DNA of 64,000 bases from Methylovirgula sp. (lineage in GTDB: Bacteria > Pseudomonadota > Alphaproteobacteria > Rhizobiales > Beijerinckiaceae), in assembly GCF_037200945.1 (NCBI RefSeq), contig NZ_JBBCGP010000001.1:1610501-1674500 (forward strand). Direction: 5' to 3'. Shown in pieces: positions 50,989 to 60,180 of the stretch (position 1 is the stretch's first letter; each line of letters begins with the position of its first letter). The notes beneath the pieces are model-generated. The model saw nothing but the letters and a program-made list of their open reading frames with translations, was not told the DNA's origin and ran no database searches. Both the position numbers and the translations under genes were made by a program.

Positions 50989-52617
50989 ATGAGCGCGCCG
51001 GTTTTTATTACGCATTCCTCGCGCGATTATAAGCAATCGCGGACGATCGTCGACGTTCTCGAGAAAAACGGCATTCCCTGCTGGATTTCCGAGCGGGACA
51101 TCGGCGCGGGCGACAATTATGGCGACGCCATCGTCGATGCGATCGAGAACGCCAAGGTGATGGTGCTGGTCTTCTCTGCCAACGCCAACAATTCCGACGA
51201 GATCAAGAAGGAGATCGCGCTGGCGAGCCAGCGCAAACTGACCGTCGTGCCCATCCGGATCGAGGATGCGACGCCGAGCAAGGCCTTCCGCTATGAACTG
51301 ATCACCCGCAACTGGATCGACGCTTTCCCGGATTGGAATCAGGCCATGGAGATGCTCACCCGGCGCGTCTCCGTCATCGTCAATGGGGCCGAAGCGCGCT
51401 TGCCGGAGCCTGTGCCGAAGCCCAAACCGACGCCGACACCTCGCATCTCGCCAGCCATGATTGCGGCATTGGTTGCCGGGGTCGCAATCATTGGCGGCGG
51501 TGCGGCTTACGGGCTTTGGCCGCGGCCGCCGGTTGTCGTTGTGCACAACGACGATACAATTCAGCAAAAGCCGGCGCCTCAACCGCCGCCGGCCAAACCC
51601 ACTGCGGATAAGACGGCCGTCGTCGTGCAAGGCGATGGCGAAACCGCCCCGGCGGTCAACCCGGCGCCTCTAAATCCCGCTCCGGCCGCAAAGCTGGCAT
51701 CGCCACCCCCAGCTTCGAAAAAGACCGTGATCGCGGCGGTTGGTCCGATCGTGCCCGTTCAGACGATCGCGCCGCCGAAGTTGGTCAGGCCCGCGGCCCC
51801 GGCGATCGCTATCAAGCCGCCGCCCTATAATCTCGCGACAAAGGGCGGCCAAGTCTTTCAGGAGTGTAGGAATTGTCCGCAAATGGTCGTCGTGCCACGC
51901 GGCGCGGCCACCTTGGGCTCACCCGCGGGCGAGCCCGGCCGGCAATCGAATGAATTGGCGCCGCATGGCGTAACCATCGGCGCGCCGTTTGCGGTGGGCC
52001 GCTATGCGGTCACCTTCGATGAATGGGACGCCTGCGTCGCCGATGGCGGCTGCAATGGCTACAAGCCGGATGACAACGGCTTTGGCCGCGGCAAACACCC
52101 GGTCATCTTCGTTTCGTGGAACGATGCCAATGGCTATGTCAAATGGCTCAAAAGCAAAACCGGAGCGCCCTATCGCTTGCTGAGCGAGGCGGAATGGGAA
52201 TATGCGGCGCGCGGCTGCACCACGGCCGAATGCCCGAATACGCCCTTCTGGTTCGGCGATATTTCGCCCGAGCTCGCCAATTACGATTCGCGCTATTCCT
52301 ACGAGGGGAGTACGAAAGCCGATCGCGCGTTGGAGACGGTTCCGGTCGATCAGGGCAAGCCCAATCCGTTTGGGCTCATCAATATGCTTGGAAACGTCCA
52401 GCAATGGGTCGAAGACTGTTGGAACGCCCAATTGGATTCAGTCCCGGCCGATGGCAGCCCGGTACTCACCGGCGATTGCAGCGACCGGGTCATCCGCGGC
52501 GGCTCTTATTCGGACAAGCCGGATGCCTTGCGGGCGGCGTCGCGGGCATGGGACGCGGCGGACGATCGTGAATCGCCGAATGTTGGATTTCGTGTCGGGC
52601 GCAGCCTGACGCCATAA
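50989..52617 (+). CDS. TIR-transmembrane-SUMF1 (formylglycine-generating enzyme-like) protein
   Basis: A 542-residue chimeric membrane protein. Residues 1-130 are a TIR domain (PVFITHSSRDYKQSRTIVDV at the start, PCWISERDIGAGDNYGDAIV as the BB-loop region, then FSANANNSDEIKKEIALAS); Glu75 lies where the NADase glutamate of TIR enzymes is found. A Lys/Pro linker leads to one membrane helix at 154-176, a Pro/Ala-rich stretch to about 285, and a SUMF1/FGE domain (about 298-542; motifs PYRLLSEAEWEYAARG and LINMLGNVQQWVEDC). The usual FGE active-site cysteine pair is not evident, so this domain may bind or modify rather than make formylglycine. Topology: TIR inside, SUMF1 in the periplasm. GGAGAG precedes the ATG. 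First gene of the caspase/kinase/protease cluster. Confidence 0.9.
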   Translation: MSAPVFITHSSRDYKQSRTIVDVLEKNGIPCWISERDIGAGDNYGDAIVDAIENAKVMVLVFSANANNSDEIKKEIALASQRKLTVVPIRIEDATPSKAFRYELITRNWIDAFPDWNQAMEMLTRRVSVIVNGAEARLPEPVPKPKPTPTPRISPAMIAALVAGVAIIGGGAAYGLWPRPPVVVVHNDDTIQQKPAPQPPPAKPTADKTAVVVQGDGETAPAVNPAPLNPAPAAKLASPPPASKKTVIAAVGPIVPVQTIAPPKLVRPAAPAIAIKPPPYNLATKGGQVFQECRNCPQMVVVPRGAATLGSPAGEPGRQSNELAPHGVTIGAPFAVGRYAVTFDEWDACVADGGCNGYKPDDNGFGRGKHPVIFVSWNDANGYVKWLKSKTGAPYRLLSEAEWEYAARGCTTAECPNTPFWFGDISPELANYDSRYSYEGSTKADRALETVPVDQGKPNPFGLINMLGNVQQWVEDCWNAQLDSVPADGSPVLTGDCSDRVIRGGSYSDKPDALRAASRAWDAADDRESPNVGFRVGRSLTP

Positions 52618-52673
52618 GAAGACTGATACAAACTGGACGTGCAATTCGACGGGCGGCGATAGAGAGGTTCGTG

Positions 52674-55388
52674 ATGTTGCGTTTGCGAATGCACCAGGCC
52701 GTCCGTGCCTTGGCATGTTTGGGATTTGCCGGCCTCTGCACCTTTGGCGCGGTGAGCGGGGCGCAGGCGGAGACGCGGCGTGCCTTTGTTCTCGGTGTGC
52801 AGCGCTATTCCGACTCCGACATTCAAAGCCTCACCCGTTCGGATGCCGATGCAGCCGACATCGCCGGCGATTTGGAAGATCTCGGCTTCGACAAGAAGAA
52901 TGTCACGCTCGCCACCGATCTGCGAACGAAGGACGATTTCGACAAGAAATTCCAGGCCTTCCTCAAGACGATTCAAGAAGGCGACGATGTCGTCTTCTTT
53001 TTTTCCGGCCACGGCGTCGGCGTCGAAGCGACCAATACGAATTATCTGCTGTTCAGCGATTTGAAGAGCCTCAAGACCTACACCAAGTCGCAATTGCTCG
53101 ATTCGGATCGGCGCGACGATATCATCGCGTTGAAAATGCCATCCTTCCAGGGCCAATACGAAACGGAAGAAATCCCCAAGGACGGCGTTTCGGCGTCCGA
53201 AATCATCCAGCAGATCGCGGAAAAGAAACCGCGCGTCGCTTTCATCGTCCTCGACGCCTGCCGCTCCTTGCCCCCGGCGGCGGGCGATATTCGTGCATTG
53301 AAGCGCAGCCCCACTTCCGGCAGCCGTCTGTTGCCCGATGACGATCTCCCGAACGGTTTCCTCGTTCTTTATTCGGCGTCGTTCGGCGAGACGGCCATCG
53401 AAAGTTTTGGGCCCGGAGACAGGCGCCGCAATTCGCTATTCACGGAAGTTTTGCGACAGGAGATGCAACGCCCAGGGCAAACGCTGCCGCAATTGGCCGA
53501 CCGGGCCCGGCTTGTCGTTCACTCCTATGCCGAGAAGGGGGGCTATCAGCAGGATCCGGAATATTTCAACGATCTTGCCACCGCCGCCGATTTCAAATTG
53601 ATCGATGGCGTCGGGGCGGACCGCTTTCCGCTCTCGCAGCAGCAATGCGAAGGCGCGCAGCAGGATTGGGAGCAGATCAGTCAGGGGCCGACGCGCGAAA
53701 CGCTCGAGCGCCATCGCCGCCGATTCCACGATTGTCCAACGGCGGAGCTGGCGCGCCGCGCGCTCGTCAATTTGATCAATTCTCCGGAAGACACGTCGGC
53801 GGTCGCGACGCCGCTCAATCGCGATATCGATGATTGCGATCGGCTTGCCGCCGCGGATATCGATACGGCCAGACCGCCGGAAGTGCCCGGCGTACCGCTC
53901 GCCAACATCGATTTCGACGCTGCGGCGCCGGCCTGCCAGAAGTCGATCAAGCGGAACCCGCGCATCGCGCGCTTCCTCTATAATTACGGGCGCGCCGAAG
54001 CTGCGGCGGCAAACTCCATGCGCCCGGATGATCCGGCGCGTCAGGAAAAATTGCTGGCCGCGCATGCCGCGTTCAAGGACGCGGCTGAACGCGGCTATGT
54101 CGCTGCGCTCTATAATCTGGCGACACTCTACGATTATACCGAATCCGCCGATCAAGATCAGGATGAGGCCAACAAGGACTTGAGTGAAGCCGCCAACCAG
54201 GGCTTTCCGGCGGCGATGTATGAACTCGGCTTGCGCTACGAGAAAGGTTCGTTTGGTATTCAGGCCGATTTCGCTCAGTCTTATGAATGGATGGCGAAGG
54301 CAGCGGAAGCCGGTTCGGTCGCGGCCATGGTCGAGGTCGCCGAGTCGCTTTGGATTGGTCTGGGTGTGACTCCCAATCCGCGCCGCGCCGTCGATTGGGC
54401 GGAACGCGCCGCGGATGCAGGGTCGGTCGATGCCAAAGTCGACCTCGGCCTTTTCTATTATCGGGGCTATAGAATCAACGATGAGAACGGCGATGCGGAC
54501 GATGCGAAAACAGTTCTGTCCGACAATTCGCTGGCGCTTCTCTGGTTTGGCCGGGCCTCACAGTCGAATAATCCGGCGGCACAATATAACCTTGCCTATA
54601 TGATGGAGCGTGGCGACGGCCTGCCGATTCCGGCGCCTGAAATCGCCGCGCGCTATTACCGGCTTGCGGCGCATGGCGGCTACGAAGATGCGGAAATCGA
54701 TCTGGCCGAGAGACTCCGCTCCGGACGTATTCTCACCAATCCGGAAAACGGCGCCAACGAAGCCGTCGATCTGCTGGAGCGGGCACTGAGCCAAGGCTCG
54801 ACACGCGCCGCGGCCTATCTTGCGGAAATCTATCGCAACGGCGAATTCGGCTATGAGAAGAATCCGCTCAAGGCAATGCAATACGCGTATAAGGCAATCG
54901 ACCTGTCAGTCCAGGCGGACCCGTCAACGGAAGACGGTAACCCGTTCTTCGAAATCGATGCAGGTATCTTGCTCGCGGAAATGGCGGTAACTGGCCAGGC
55001 CAACGATATCAATGGCAAGCCGTTGTTGAACGACGACGAGGTTGCGCGACTGCAGAAATATTATGGCACAGTCAATCCTGACGTGCGCAAAGTCGAAGTC
55101 CGTAAGCTGGAGGTCCCGCTTGGCTGTGCCGGCGGTTACACGCGTCCAGACAGCATCTGGGTGTGGGACTGGGGTCGCAAGGAAGCGCCGACGGAGCCGC
55201 AATTTCGCAGCATTGAGCGTCAGACCAGTTGCTACGACAACGAGACGCTGCGGCGCACCCTAGCCGCAAGCTTTCTGCTCGCGCGCAAAACCAAGGTTCC
55301 CTTCGCCGACCTGATTTATCAACAAATCAAGGAGGCACGAGAGAGCGTGGACAATGGCACCGTCTCGCGCCGCCGCCACCGTTATTGA
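52674..55388 (+). CDS. Exported caspase-like (peptidase C14) protein with Sel1 repeats
   Basis: A 904-residue protein with a signal peptide (ACLGFAGLCTFGAVSGAQA) followed by a caspase-fold domain at about 35-320. The catalytic dyad is present: His113 in FFFSGHGVG and Cys196 in IVLDACRSLP. The rest is mainly Sel1/TPR-like repeats (for example AAFKDAAERGYVAALYNLAT, FPAAMYELGLRYEKGS, AQYNLAYMMERGDG), which bind partner proteins. The ATG at 52674 has GAGAGG six bases upstream; the GTG right before it is less likely. It follows the TIR gene by 56 bases, on the same strand. Unlike most bacterial caspase effectors it should act in the periplasm, which points to an envelope signalling role. Substrate unknown. 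Confidence 0.9.
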   Translation: MLRLRMHQAVRALACLGFAGLCTFGAVSGAQAETRRAFVLGVQRYSDSDIQSLTRSDADAADIAGDLEDLGFDKKNVTLATDLRTKDDFDKKFQAFLKTIQEGDDVVFFFSGHGVGVEATNTNYLLFSDLKSLKTYTKSQLLDSDRRDDIIALKMPSFQGQYETEEIPKDGVSASEIIQQIAEKKPRVAFIVLDACRSLPPAAGDIRALKRSPTSGSRLLPDDDLPNGFLVLYSASFGETAIESFGPGDRRRNSLFTEVLRQEMQRPGQTLPQLADRARLVVHSYAEKGGYQQDPEYFNDLATAADFKLIDGVGADRFPLSQQQCEGAQQDWEQISQGPTRETLERHRRRFHDCPTAELARRALVNLINSPEDTSAVATPLNRDIDDCDRLAAADIDTARPPEVPGVPLANIDFDAAAPACQKSIKRNPRIARFLYNYGRAEAAAANSMRPDDPARQEKLLAAHAAFKDAAERGYVAALYNLATLYDYTESADQDQDEANKDLSEAANQGFPAAMYELGLRYEKGSFGIQADFAQSYEWMAKAAEAGSVAAMVEVAESLWIGLGVTPNPRRAVDWAERAADAGSVDAKVDLGLFYYRGYRINDENGDADDAKTVLSDNSLALLWFGRASQSNNPAAQYNLAYMMERGDGLPIPAPEIAARYYRLAAHGGYEDAEIDLAERLRSGRILTNPENGANEAVDLLERALSQGSTRAAAYLAEIYRNGEFGYEKNPLKAMQYAYKAIDLSVQADPSTEDGNPFFEIDAGILLAEMAVTGQANDINGKPLLNDDEVARLQKYYGTVNPDVRKVEVRKLEVPLGCAGGYTRPDSIWVWDWGRKEAPTEPQFRSIERQTSCYDNETLRRTLAASFLLARKTKVPFADLIYQQIKEARESVDNGTVSRRRHRY

Positions 55389-55410
55389 TGTGTCGCGTCC
55401 GCAAATATAG

Positions 55411-55437
55411 TTGAACTCGATGCCCGTCCGGTATAAT
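55411..55437 (+). promoter_or_regulatory. Sigma-70-like promoter before the secreted unknown
   Basis: TTGAAC (55411-55416) and TATAAT (55432-55437) are close to consensus, but the 15-base spacing is short. It lies 37 bases before the next start codon, so that gene may have its own housekeeping promoter in addition to read-through. Confidence 0.4.
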
Positions 55438-55474
55438 ATAAATTAAAATGATACTTGGCGGTTGGGAGAGTGGG

Positions 55475-56653
55475 ATGACTGCCCAGCGATCGAATCTATT
55501 CAAAACATCCAGCTTTATTGCCGTCTGCGCCTTTGCATTAAGCGGCCCAGCGTACGTTGCGCCTACCCCGGCGCAAGCGCAATTTGGGTTCTTCCCTTTT
55601 CCGTTTCCGTGTTGCCATCATGGTGGTGGCCGTCGCCACCGTGAACGCACGCATCACACGAGCCGCCACAATGATTCGGGCGACGATGACGACGATTCCG
55701 CGTCGTCGTCTTCATCGGATGAATCGACCCGTGAACTCGCCAAACTCGCGCCGCCATCGGCGCACGAGCAAATGGCGCTGCTCAAGAACGTCAACGCCAG
55801 TGATTCGCTTGGCGCGGTTGGCTCGTCGGACGATCAGGACACGTCGAATAACGCTGTGAGCAACGATGCCGATCGCGATTACACGTCGATGGTCGATCAG
55901 CTCATGCAGACGCTGAAGCAGAAGATCGGCGATTCCGACCATCAGGGAGACGTGACCGAGACCGCCGTGATGGACGCGCTGACGGAAGCCATCCTACAAG
56001 CCAAGCTGGCGCGGTTCGAGACCTTCATCGGCGAGAATTGGTCGGCCGAGCGCTTGCGCGGCATGATTATCAAACGCGTCAGCGACGAGATCGGCGGCCT
56101 GTTTGAGGGCAACAATCACGGTGCGGTGTCAATGGCCGACCTCGACATGCTGATCAAGAAATCTGCACGCGAGGTTTACTCCCGCTTGTTTGAGACATCG
56201 GAATTGCTGGCGTCGAACCGCAGTGCAACCTTGTTCGTGCAGCGGCTCTATCAGGCGCGCGGCGATCTGGTGAAGGGCGACGTCCGCGAAGACACCGAGG
56301 AATTGCTGTTGAAGGCTTCGTCGGACGGCGTTTCGCACTTTCATGATAAATTCGCCCGCGCCGATCATCCTTATACGCTCATCTACCGGGCGCAGCGGAT
56401 CATCTTCGATTGCCTGTCAGATAATGTGGAATCGATAACCGCATCGGGCGCCGGTATGGCCTCGACGGCGGAGATCGAAAAACGCCTCCTCGGCGCCGAC
56501 CAAAACCAGTGCCAGAAATGGGTCTCCAATCAGATGTTTGGGCCGGATGGTGGCCTGAAGCAGCAGGAACCTCTGCCGCTGCGCGTCATCTGGACTTCGG
56601 CAGGCCCGAAGGACGATCCGAGCATGTACGGACACGCGTCCGACCAGAGCTAA
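55475..56653 (+). CDS. Secreted protein of unknown function with Asp/Ser-rich stretch
   Basis: A 392-residue exported protein. After a signal peptide (FIAVCAFALSGPAYVAPTPAQA) comes a short Phe/Pro/Cys/His-rich segment (FPFPFPCCHHGGGRRH), then a low-complexity acidic/serine region with a run of Asp followed by a run of Ser, and from about residue 90 a helical domain (DYTSMVDQLMQTLKQKIGDS, ETAVMDALTEAILQAKLARF, AREVYSRLFETSELLASNRS). Two late cysteines (IIFDCLSDN, NQCQKWVSNQ) could pair. GGGAGAGTGGG precedes the ATG at 55475. I do not recognise the family. It sits between the caspase and lipoprotein genes, and may be a partner or substrate of the protease modules; that is a guess. Confidence 0.7.
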   Translation: MTAQRSNLFKTSSFIAVCAFALSGPAYVAPTPAQAQFGFFPFPFPCCHHGGGRRHRERTHHTSRHNDSGDDDDDSASSSSSDESTRELAKLAPPSAHEQMALLKNVNASDSLGAVGSSDDQDTSNNAVSNDADRDYTSMVDQLMQTLKQKIGDSDHQGDVTETAVMDALTEAILQAKLARFETFIGENWSAERLRGMIIKRVSDEIGGLFEGNNHGAVSMADLDMLIKKSAREVYSRLFETSELLASNRSATLFVQRLYQARGDLVKGDVREDTEELLLKASSDGVSHFHDKFARADHPYTLIYRAQRIIFDCLSDNVESITASGAGMASTAEIEKRLLGADQNQCQKWVSNQMFGPDGGLKQQEPLPLRVIWTSAGPKDDPSMYGHASDQS

Positions 56654-56665
56654 CGTCGGCCAGTT

Positions 56666-57985
56666 TTAGCGACCGACGGAGATCGATGGGGTCAGCGGCT
56701 GACGCGTCTCGGGGACGGCTTGGATCGTCACGATCTCGTTTAGCAGGCCGAAATTCGCCTTCGACACGAGATCGTCGTTGTCGATCCAATACCAGGTGCC
56801 GCGCTTGTTGACGGCGACATAAGCATTCTGCGGCACGCCCGGCCCCTGCTCGACGATGATGAATGCGCGATGCGTGTCGCGCCAGATCGTGCGGGCACGG
56901 ATGTCCTGATCAACCCTCGGGACAAGCGCATCCGCGAGATAGCTGCTCCACATGATATTGACTTCATCCGGCGTCCGCTTGTCGGCGGGCGGGTTGAAAT
57001 AGAAGATGTTGGCGTTGATACGGCAGGGCGCGGCATTGTTGAGCGCCCGAATCTCGGCTGCTTCCTCCGGTGTCGCGAAGTGAATCGTATCGACTTCTCC
57101 TTCCTTCAAAGCGCCGATGGCCGAACGCGTGGTGAAGAAGAAATCTGATGTTGCCGCGCCACGCAGCGTGATCATATTCGCGGCGGAACCGCGATAAAGC
57201 TGGCGCAACCCGCTCCAGAGTTTGGTGACGGCCGCATCGGGTGACTGCTCCGCGAAGGTACAGTCGCGCCCGGCGATGAAGCCGCTCGGGTGTAGACTTC
57301 CCGGGTGGAGGATCACGTTAAGGTTCTGCGTCGAACTATCTTCGGCCGAATCGCGCGATGGTCCTGCCGCCGCACTTCCGCGGTGCCGTTTGCCACCTCC
57401 GCTGCCTTCCTCCTCGGCGCCCGCCGCGAGAACGATCGCACCGAACTGGTCGAGCATAACCATCCGGTCCTGCGCGACGTAATTGTCGGTATAACCGGGC
57501 GCGAGCCGGTCGACCGAAAATTCGAGCACGTCGGCGAGCCCGAAATCGGAATTGAACATATGCACGATCGAAACCGGCGCGATCGGCGACGACACTTGCT
57601 GGATGAGCGGATAGCCTTGGACGGGCGCGTAGCGGACAAGCGCGGAATCGGCATAATTGAAATTGCCGGTCACCCCGCCCACCTGGCCGGCAATCGTTCC
57701 GGCGCTGGTAGAGTGTATCCCCGGCACCGCCCCGATACCCGAAAGGCCGCCGTTGACACCAGACGTAAACGAGACAGTCGCGTCAGCTTCCGAGACATCG
57801 ATGAAATTCGGTGTCTCGTAGTTCTTGGCGCGGACGATATTGAGCAGCAACTGCTCGGACGACGTATCGTGAATAACTTCGTTGTAAAACGTCCGACTGG
57901 CCGTAATCGATGGCGGCCCCGTCATCGAACCGCAGCCGGATAAAAGGCCTACGCCGACGAGCGCCATCCAGCTGTACTTCGGCAT
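56666..57985 (-). CDS. Predicted lipoprotein of unknown function
   Basis: A 439-residue lipoprotein: the signal MPKYSWMALVGVGLLSGC carries a lipobox with Cys18. The residue after it (Gly, then Ser) does not block outer-membrane sorting. The mature protein begins with the pattern FYNEVIHDTSSEQLLLNIVR, which I have seen in uncharacterised proteobacterial lipoproteins, and continues with a Gly-rich portion (TSGVNGGLSGIGAVPGIHST) and a C-terminal domain with FIIVEQGPGVPQNAYVAVN. The ATG at 57985 follows GGGGGTTGCC. It is the only minus-strand gene inside the cluster, convergent to the secreted unknown (12 bases between stops) and divergent from the SLOG gene. Function unknown. Confidence 0.75.
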   Translation of the reverse strand: MPKYSWMALVGVGLLSGCGSMTGPPSITASRTFYNEVIHDTSSEQLLLNIVRAKNYETPNFIDVSEADATVSFTSGVNGGLSGIGAVPGIHSTSAGTIAGQVGGVTGNFNYADSALVRYAPVQGYPLIQQVSSPIAPVSIVHMFNSDFGLADVLEFSVDRLAPGYTDNYVAQDRMVMLDQFGAIVLAAGAEEEGSGGGKRHRGSAAAGPSRDSAEDSSTQNLNVILHPGSLHPSGFIAGRDCTFAEQSPDAAVTKLWSGLRQLYRGSAANMITLRGAATSDFFFTTRSAIGALKEGEVDTIHFATPEEAAEIRALNNAAPCRINANIFYFNPPADKRTPDEVNIMWSSYLADALVPRVDQDIRARTIWRDTHRAFIIVEQGPGVPQNAYVAVNKRGTWYWIDNDDLVSKANFGLLNEIVTIQAVPETRQPLTPSISVGR

Positions 57986-58167
57986 GGCAACCCCCGATAC
58001 ACACCGCAACCGGAGCCATTGACATGATCGGCAGCGCGAATTTGAGTCAATGGCAGCGAAAGCATTGTTACCGAATGTTGTAATTTTGCATCTGATTTGG
58101 CCGCGTCGACTTGTTTAAGCCGATGCGCCATGGCACAAATCGCCGAAGCTAGATCGTTGCTTGCGGT

Positions 58168-60180
58168 GTGCTCTTGGCTCAATCGGATCAGCTGACAAAT
58201 GCGCGGGTGAAGCCGCAGCTCGCGCTGCGCATTGGTGTCACGGGCGCGCGCAATCTCGCGACGACGCACCTTTCCCATATTCACGCCAAAGTGCGCGCGG
58301 CGTTGACATGTTTCAGCGACGAAATGAATTCGATCGCGCGGGAGCGCGCCGTGGCGCGGTTCTATGTAAGCGACGATAAAAAAACATGCGCACCGCTTCT
58401 GCGTATCATTTCGCCGCTTGCCCTCGGCGCCGATCGTCTTGTCGCGGAAGAGGCACTTGCGCTCGGTTATAAGCTTTATGTGCCAATGCCATTTTCGCGT
58501 ACCGAATATGAGAAGGACTTTGCTGGAACGGATCCGGCAAAAACGCCCCACGCCCTACCGATGACGGCCGCGGAGGATCTTGACCAGTTCCGGACGCTCC
58601 TGGCGCGCGCGGGGGAAGACTGGATGTCGCTCGACGGCGATTACGACAAGGAAAAGCCGGATCGCGATGAGCAGCGCAACCGCGCTTATGAGGCTGTCGG
58701 CCGTTTCGTCGTTCGCAACAGCGATATCGTCATCGCGATCTGGAACGGCGAGCTCGCGGCGGGTCGAGGTGGCACGCAGGAGGTCGTCGAATATGCGGCA
58801 AGCGTCGGCGTGCCGGTCTGGTGGATTCACGCGACAAAAGATATCGAGCCGCATTGGATCGCCGATATCCACGATGCGCGCAATCCGTCATCTTCGCCGA
58901 AAGCAGCGCACAAGATTCACTCTTACCTGCGCCGACAGATTTCAGAACCAAAGCCCGTTCCACGCGGACATCAAACCGGCGTCGTGAGCATTGCGCGCTG
59001 GTGGCAATCCAAGACAGTCGAGCCGGCACAGGACTATTTTAACGAGAAGCCAAATCGACCGTGGCGTTGGTCTGGAATCTATAACGAAATGATGCTCTTC
59101 GCTTCGGGCTGCCAGCCACTATGGACGCGGCCGGCAGAGCCGAAAAGCGACGCGGGTATTTATTGGTTTGGGCTTTATCAGCCGGCGGATGCGCGTGCCA
59201 GCGAATATACCGCGCGCTACCGTTCGAGCTATGTCTGGATATTCACGCTTACCGCGTTGTCGTTGCTGTCCGGCGCTGTCGCCAATTTTTTTCACAAGCG
59301 AGATATCACGATCCTTGGCCGTTTGATTGAAAGCCGCGTGAGCGTCACGACTTTCGCCGGCATCGAGTTCCTTCTTCTGTCTGTGACTTTCTGCATCGCA
59401 GTTTTGGCGTTGCGTCGAGATTGGCACGAGCATTCGATCGAATACCGCCTGCTCGCTGAACTTTGCCGCAAACAGCAGGTGCTCGCGCCGCTTGGGCGGG
59501 CAATCTCGTTTGGCGCGGTGCGCCAGCTCGCCTCCCAGGCTCAGGAAACGGATGAGATTGCGCCTCGTGACAGCGCGTCCGGCTCAACTGGCCACGCGCG
59601 CGCGCCGGACCGCGCGGCTTGGGTCAGCTCGCTTTTCATGGCCTATCAGCGTGCGGCACCTTTGCCGCGTGGTAATATCGCGGCTCACCTGAAGGGCGTC
59701 TTGAGCGACGATGTGCTCCAGGATCTTGTTGACGAGCAATTGCAATATCACGCCGGCCGGGCACAAACATCGGCCGCAGCTGCGGAATATTTCGAGAAGC
59801 TTGGTGGCCGGATTTTTGTGGCTGTGCTTATCTTCGTTTTCATCAAAATCGCACTGACTTTGGGTATCCATCCGCCAGAATCCCCTTGGGAAGAGCTGTC
59901 GACGGCTCTTCTTGGTCTTTTGGGCGTGGTTCTGCCGGCTTGGTCGGCCGCTGCCGTTGGTATGGGCAGTTATGCGGAATGGCGGGCTTTGGCCGAAGAA
60001 TCGAACCACATGCTCGGCCTGCTGAACGCGGCGAGGAGGCGCATTAAGCGCATTGATCTAAAATGCCCATTGGCCTCGCAGGATCTGGGCGCTGAGGCGG
60101 ACGCGGTGGCCTCGACGATGCTACAGGATCTGGAAGGCTGGCAACGGCTCTTCCGCGTCAAGGCCATTGAAACGCAATGA
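58168..60180 (+). CDS. SLOG-like nucleotide-sensing protein with four membrane helices
   Basis: A 670-residue protein. The N-terminal 230 residues look like a Rossmann-type SLOG domain: RIGVTGARNL (22-31), SPLALGADRLVAEEALALGY (82-101) and IAIWNGELAAGRGGTQEVVE (189-208), the last holding the G-G-T-x-E of LOG-like proteins. A linker follows, then helices at about 354-374 and 397-415, a soluble insert and helices at about 548-567 and 577-598, with a helical tail. That layout resembles SLOG domains coupled to SLATT-type 2TM effectors, which are predicted to form pores in nucleotide-activated defence systems. The GTG start lacks a ribosome site, so the beginning is uncertain. It overlaps the kinase gene by four bases (ATGA). 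Confidence 0.8.
   Translation: MLLAQSDQLTNARVKPQLALRIGVTGARNLATTHLSHIHAKVRAALTCFSDEMNSIARERAVARFYVSDDKKTCAPLLRIISPLALGADRLVAEEALALGYKLYVPMPFSRTEYEKDFAGTDPAKTPHALPMTAAEDLDQFRTLLARAGEDWMSLDGDYDKEKPDRDEQRNRAYEAVGRFVVRNSDIVIAIWNGELAAGRGGTQEVVEYAASVGVPVWWIHATKDIEPHWIADIHDARNPSSSPKAAHKIHSYLRRQISEPKPVPRGHQTGVVSIARWWQSKTVEPAQDYFNEKPNRPWRWSGIYNEMMLFASGCQPLWTRPAEPKSDAGIYWFGLYQPADARASEYTARYRSSYVWIFTLTALSLLSGAVANFFHKRDITILGRLIESRVSVTTFAGIEFLLLSVTFCIAVLALRRDWHEHSIEYRLLAELCRKQQVLAPLGRAISFGAVRQLASQAQETDEIAPRDSASGSTGHARAPDRAAWVSSLFMAYQRAAPLPRGNIAAHLKGVLSDDVLQDLVDEQLQYHAGRAQTSAAAAEYFEKLGGRIFVAVLIFVFIKIALTLGIHPPESPWEELSTALLGLLGVVLPAWSAAAVGMGSYAEWRALAEESNHMLGLLNAARRRIKRIDLKCPLASQDLGAEADAVASTMLQDLEGWQRLFRVKAIETQ

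Noticed and set aside
50989..52617. A diversity-generating retroelement acting on the SUMF1 domain
   Set aside because: The fold would suit it, but no reverse transcriptase, template repeat or accessory gene is seen in the window.
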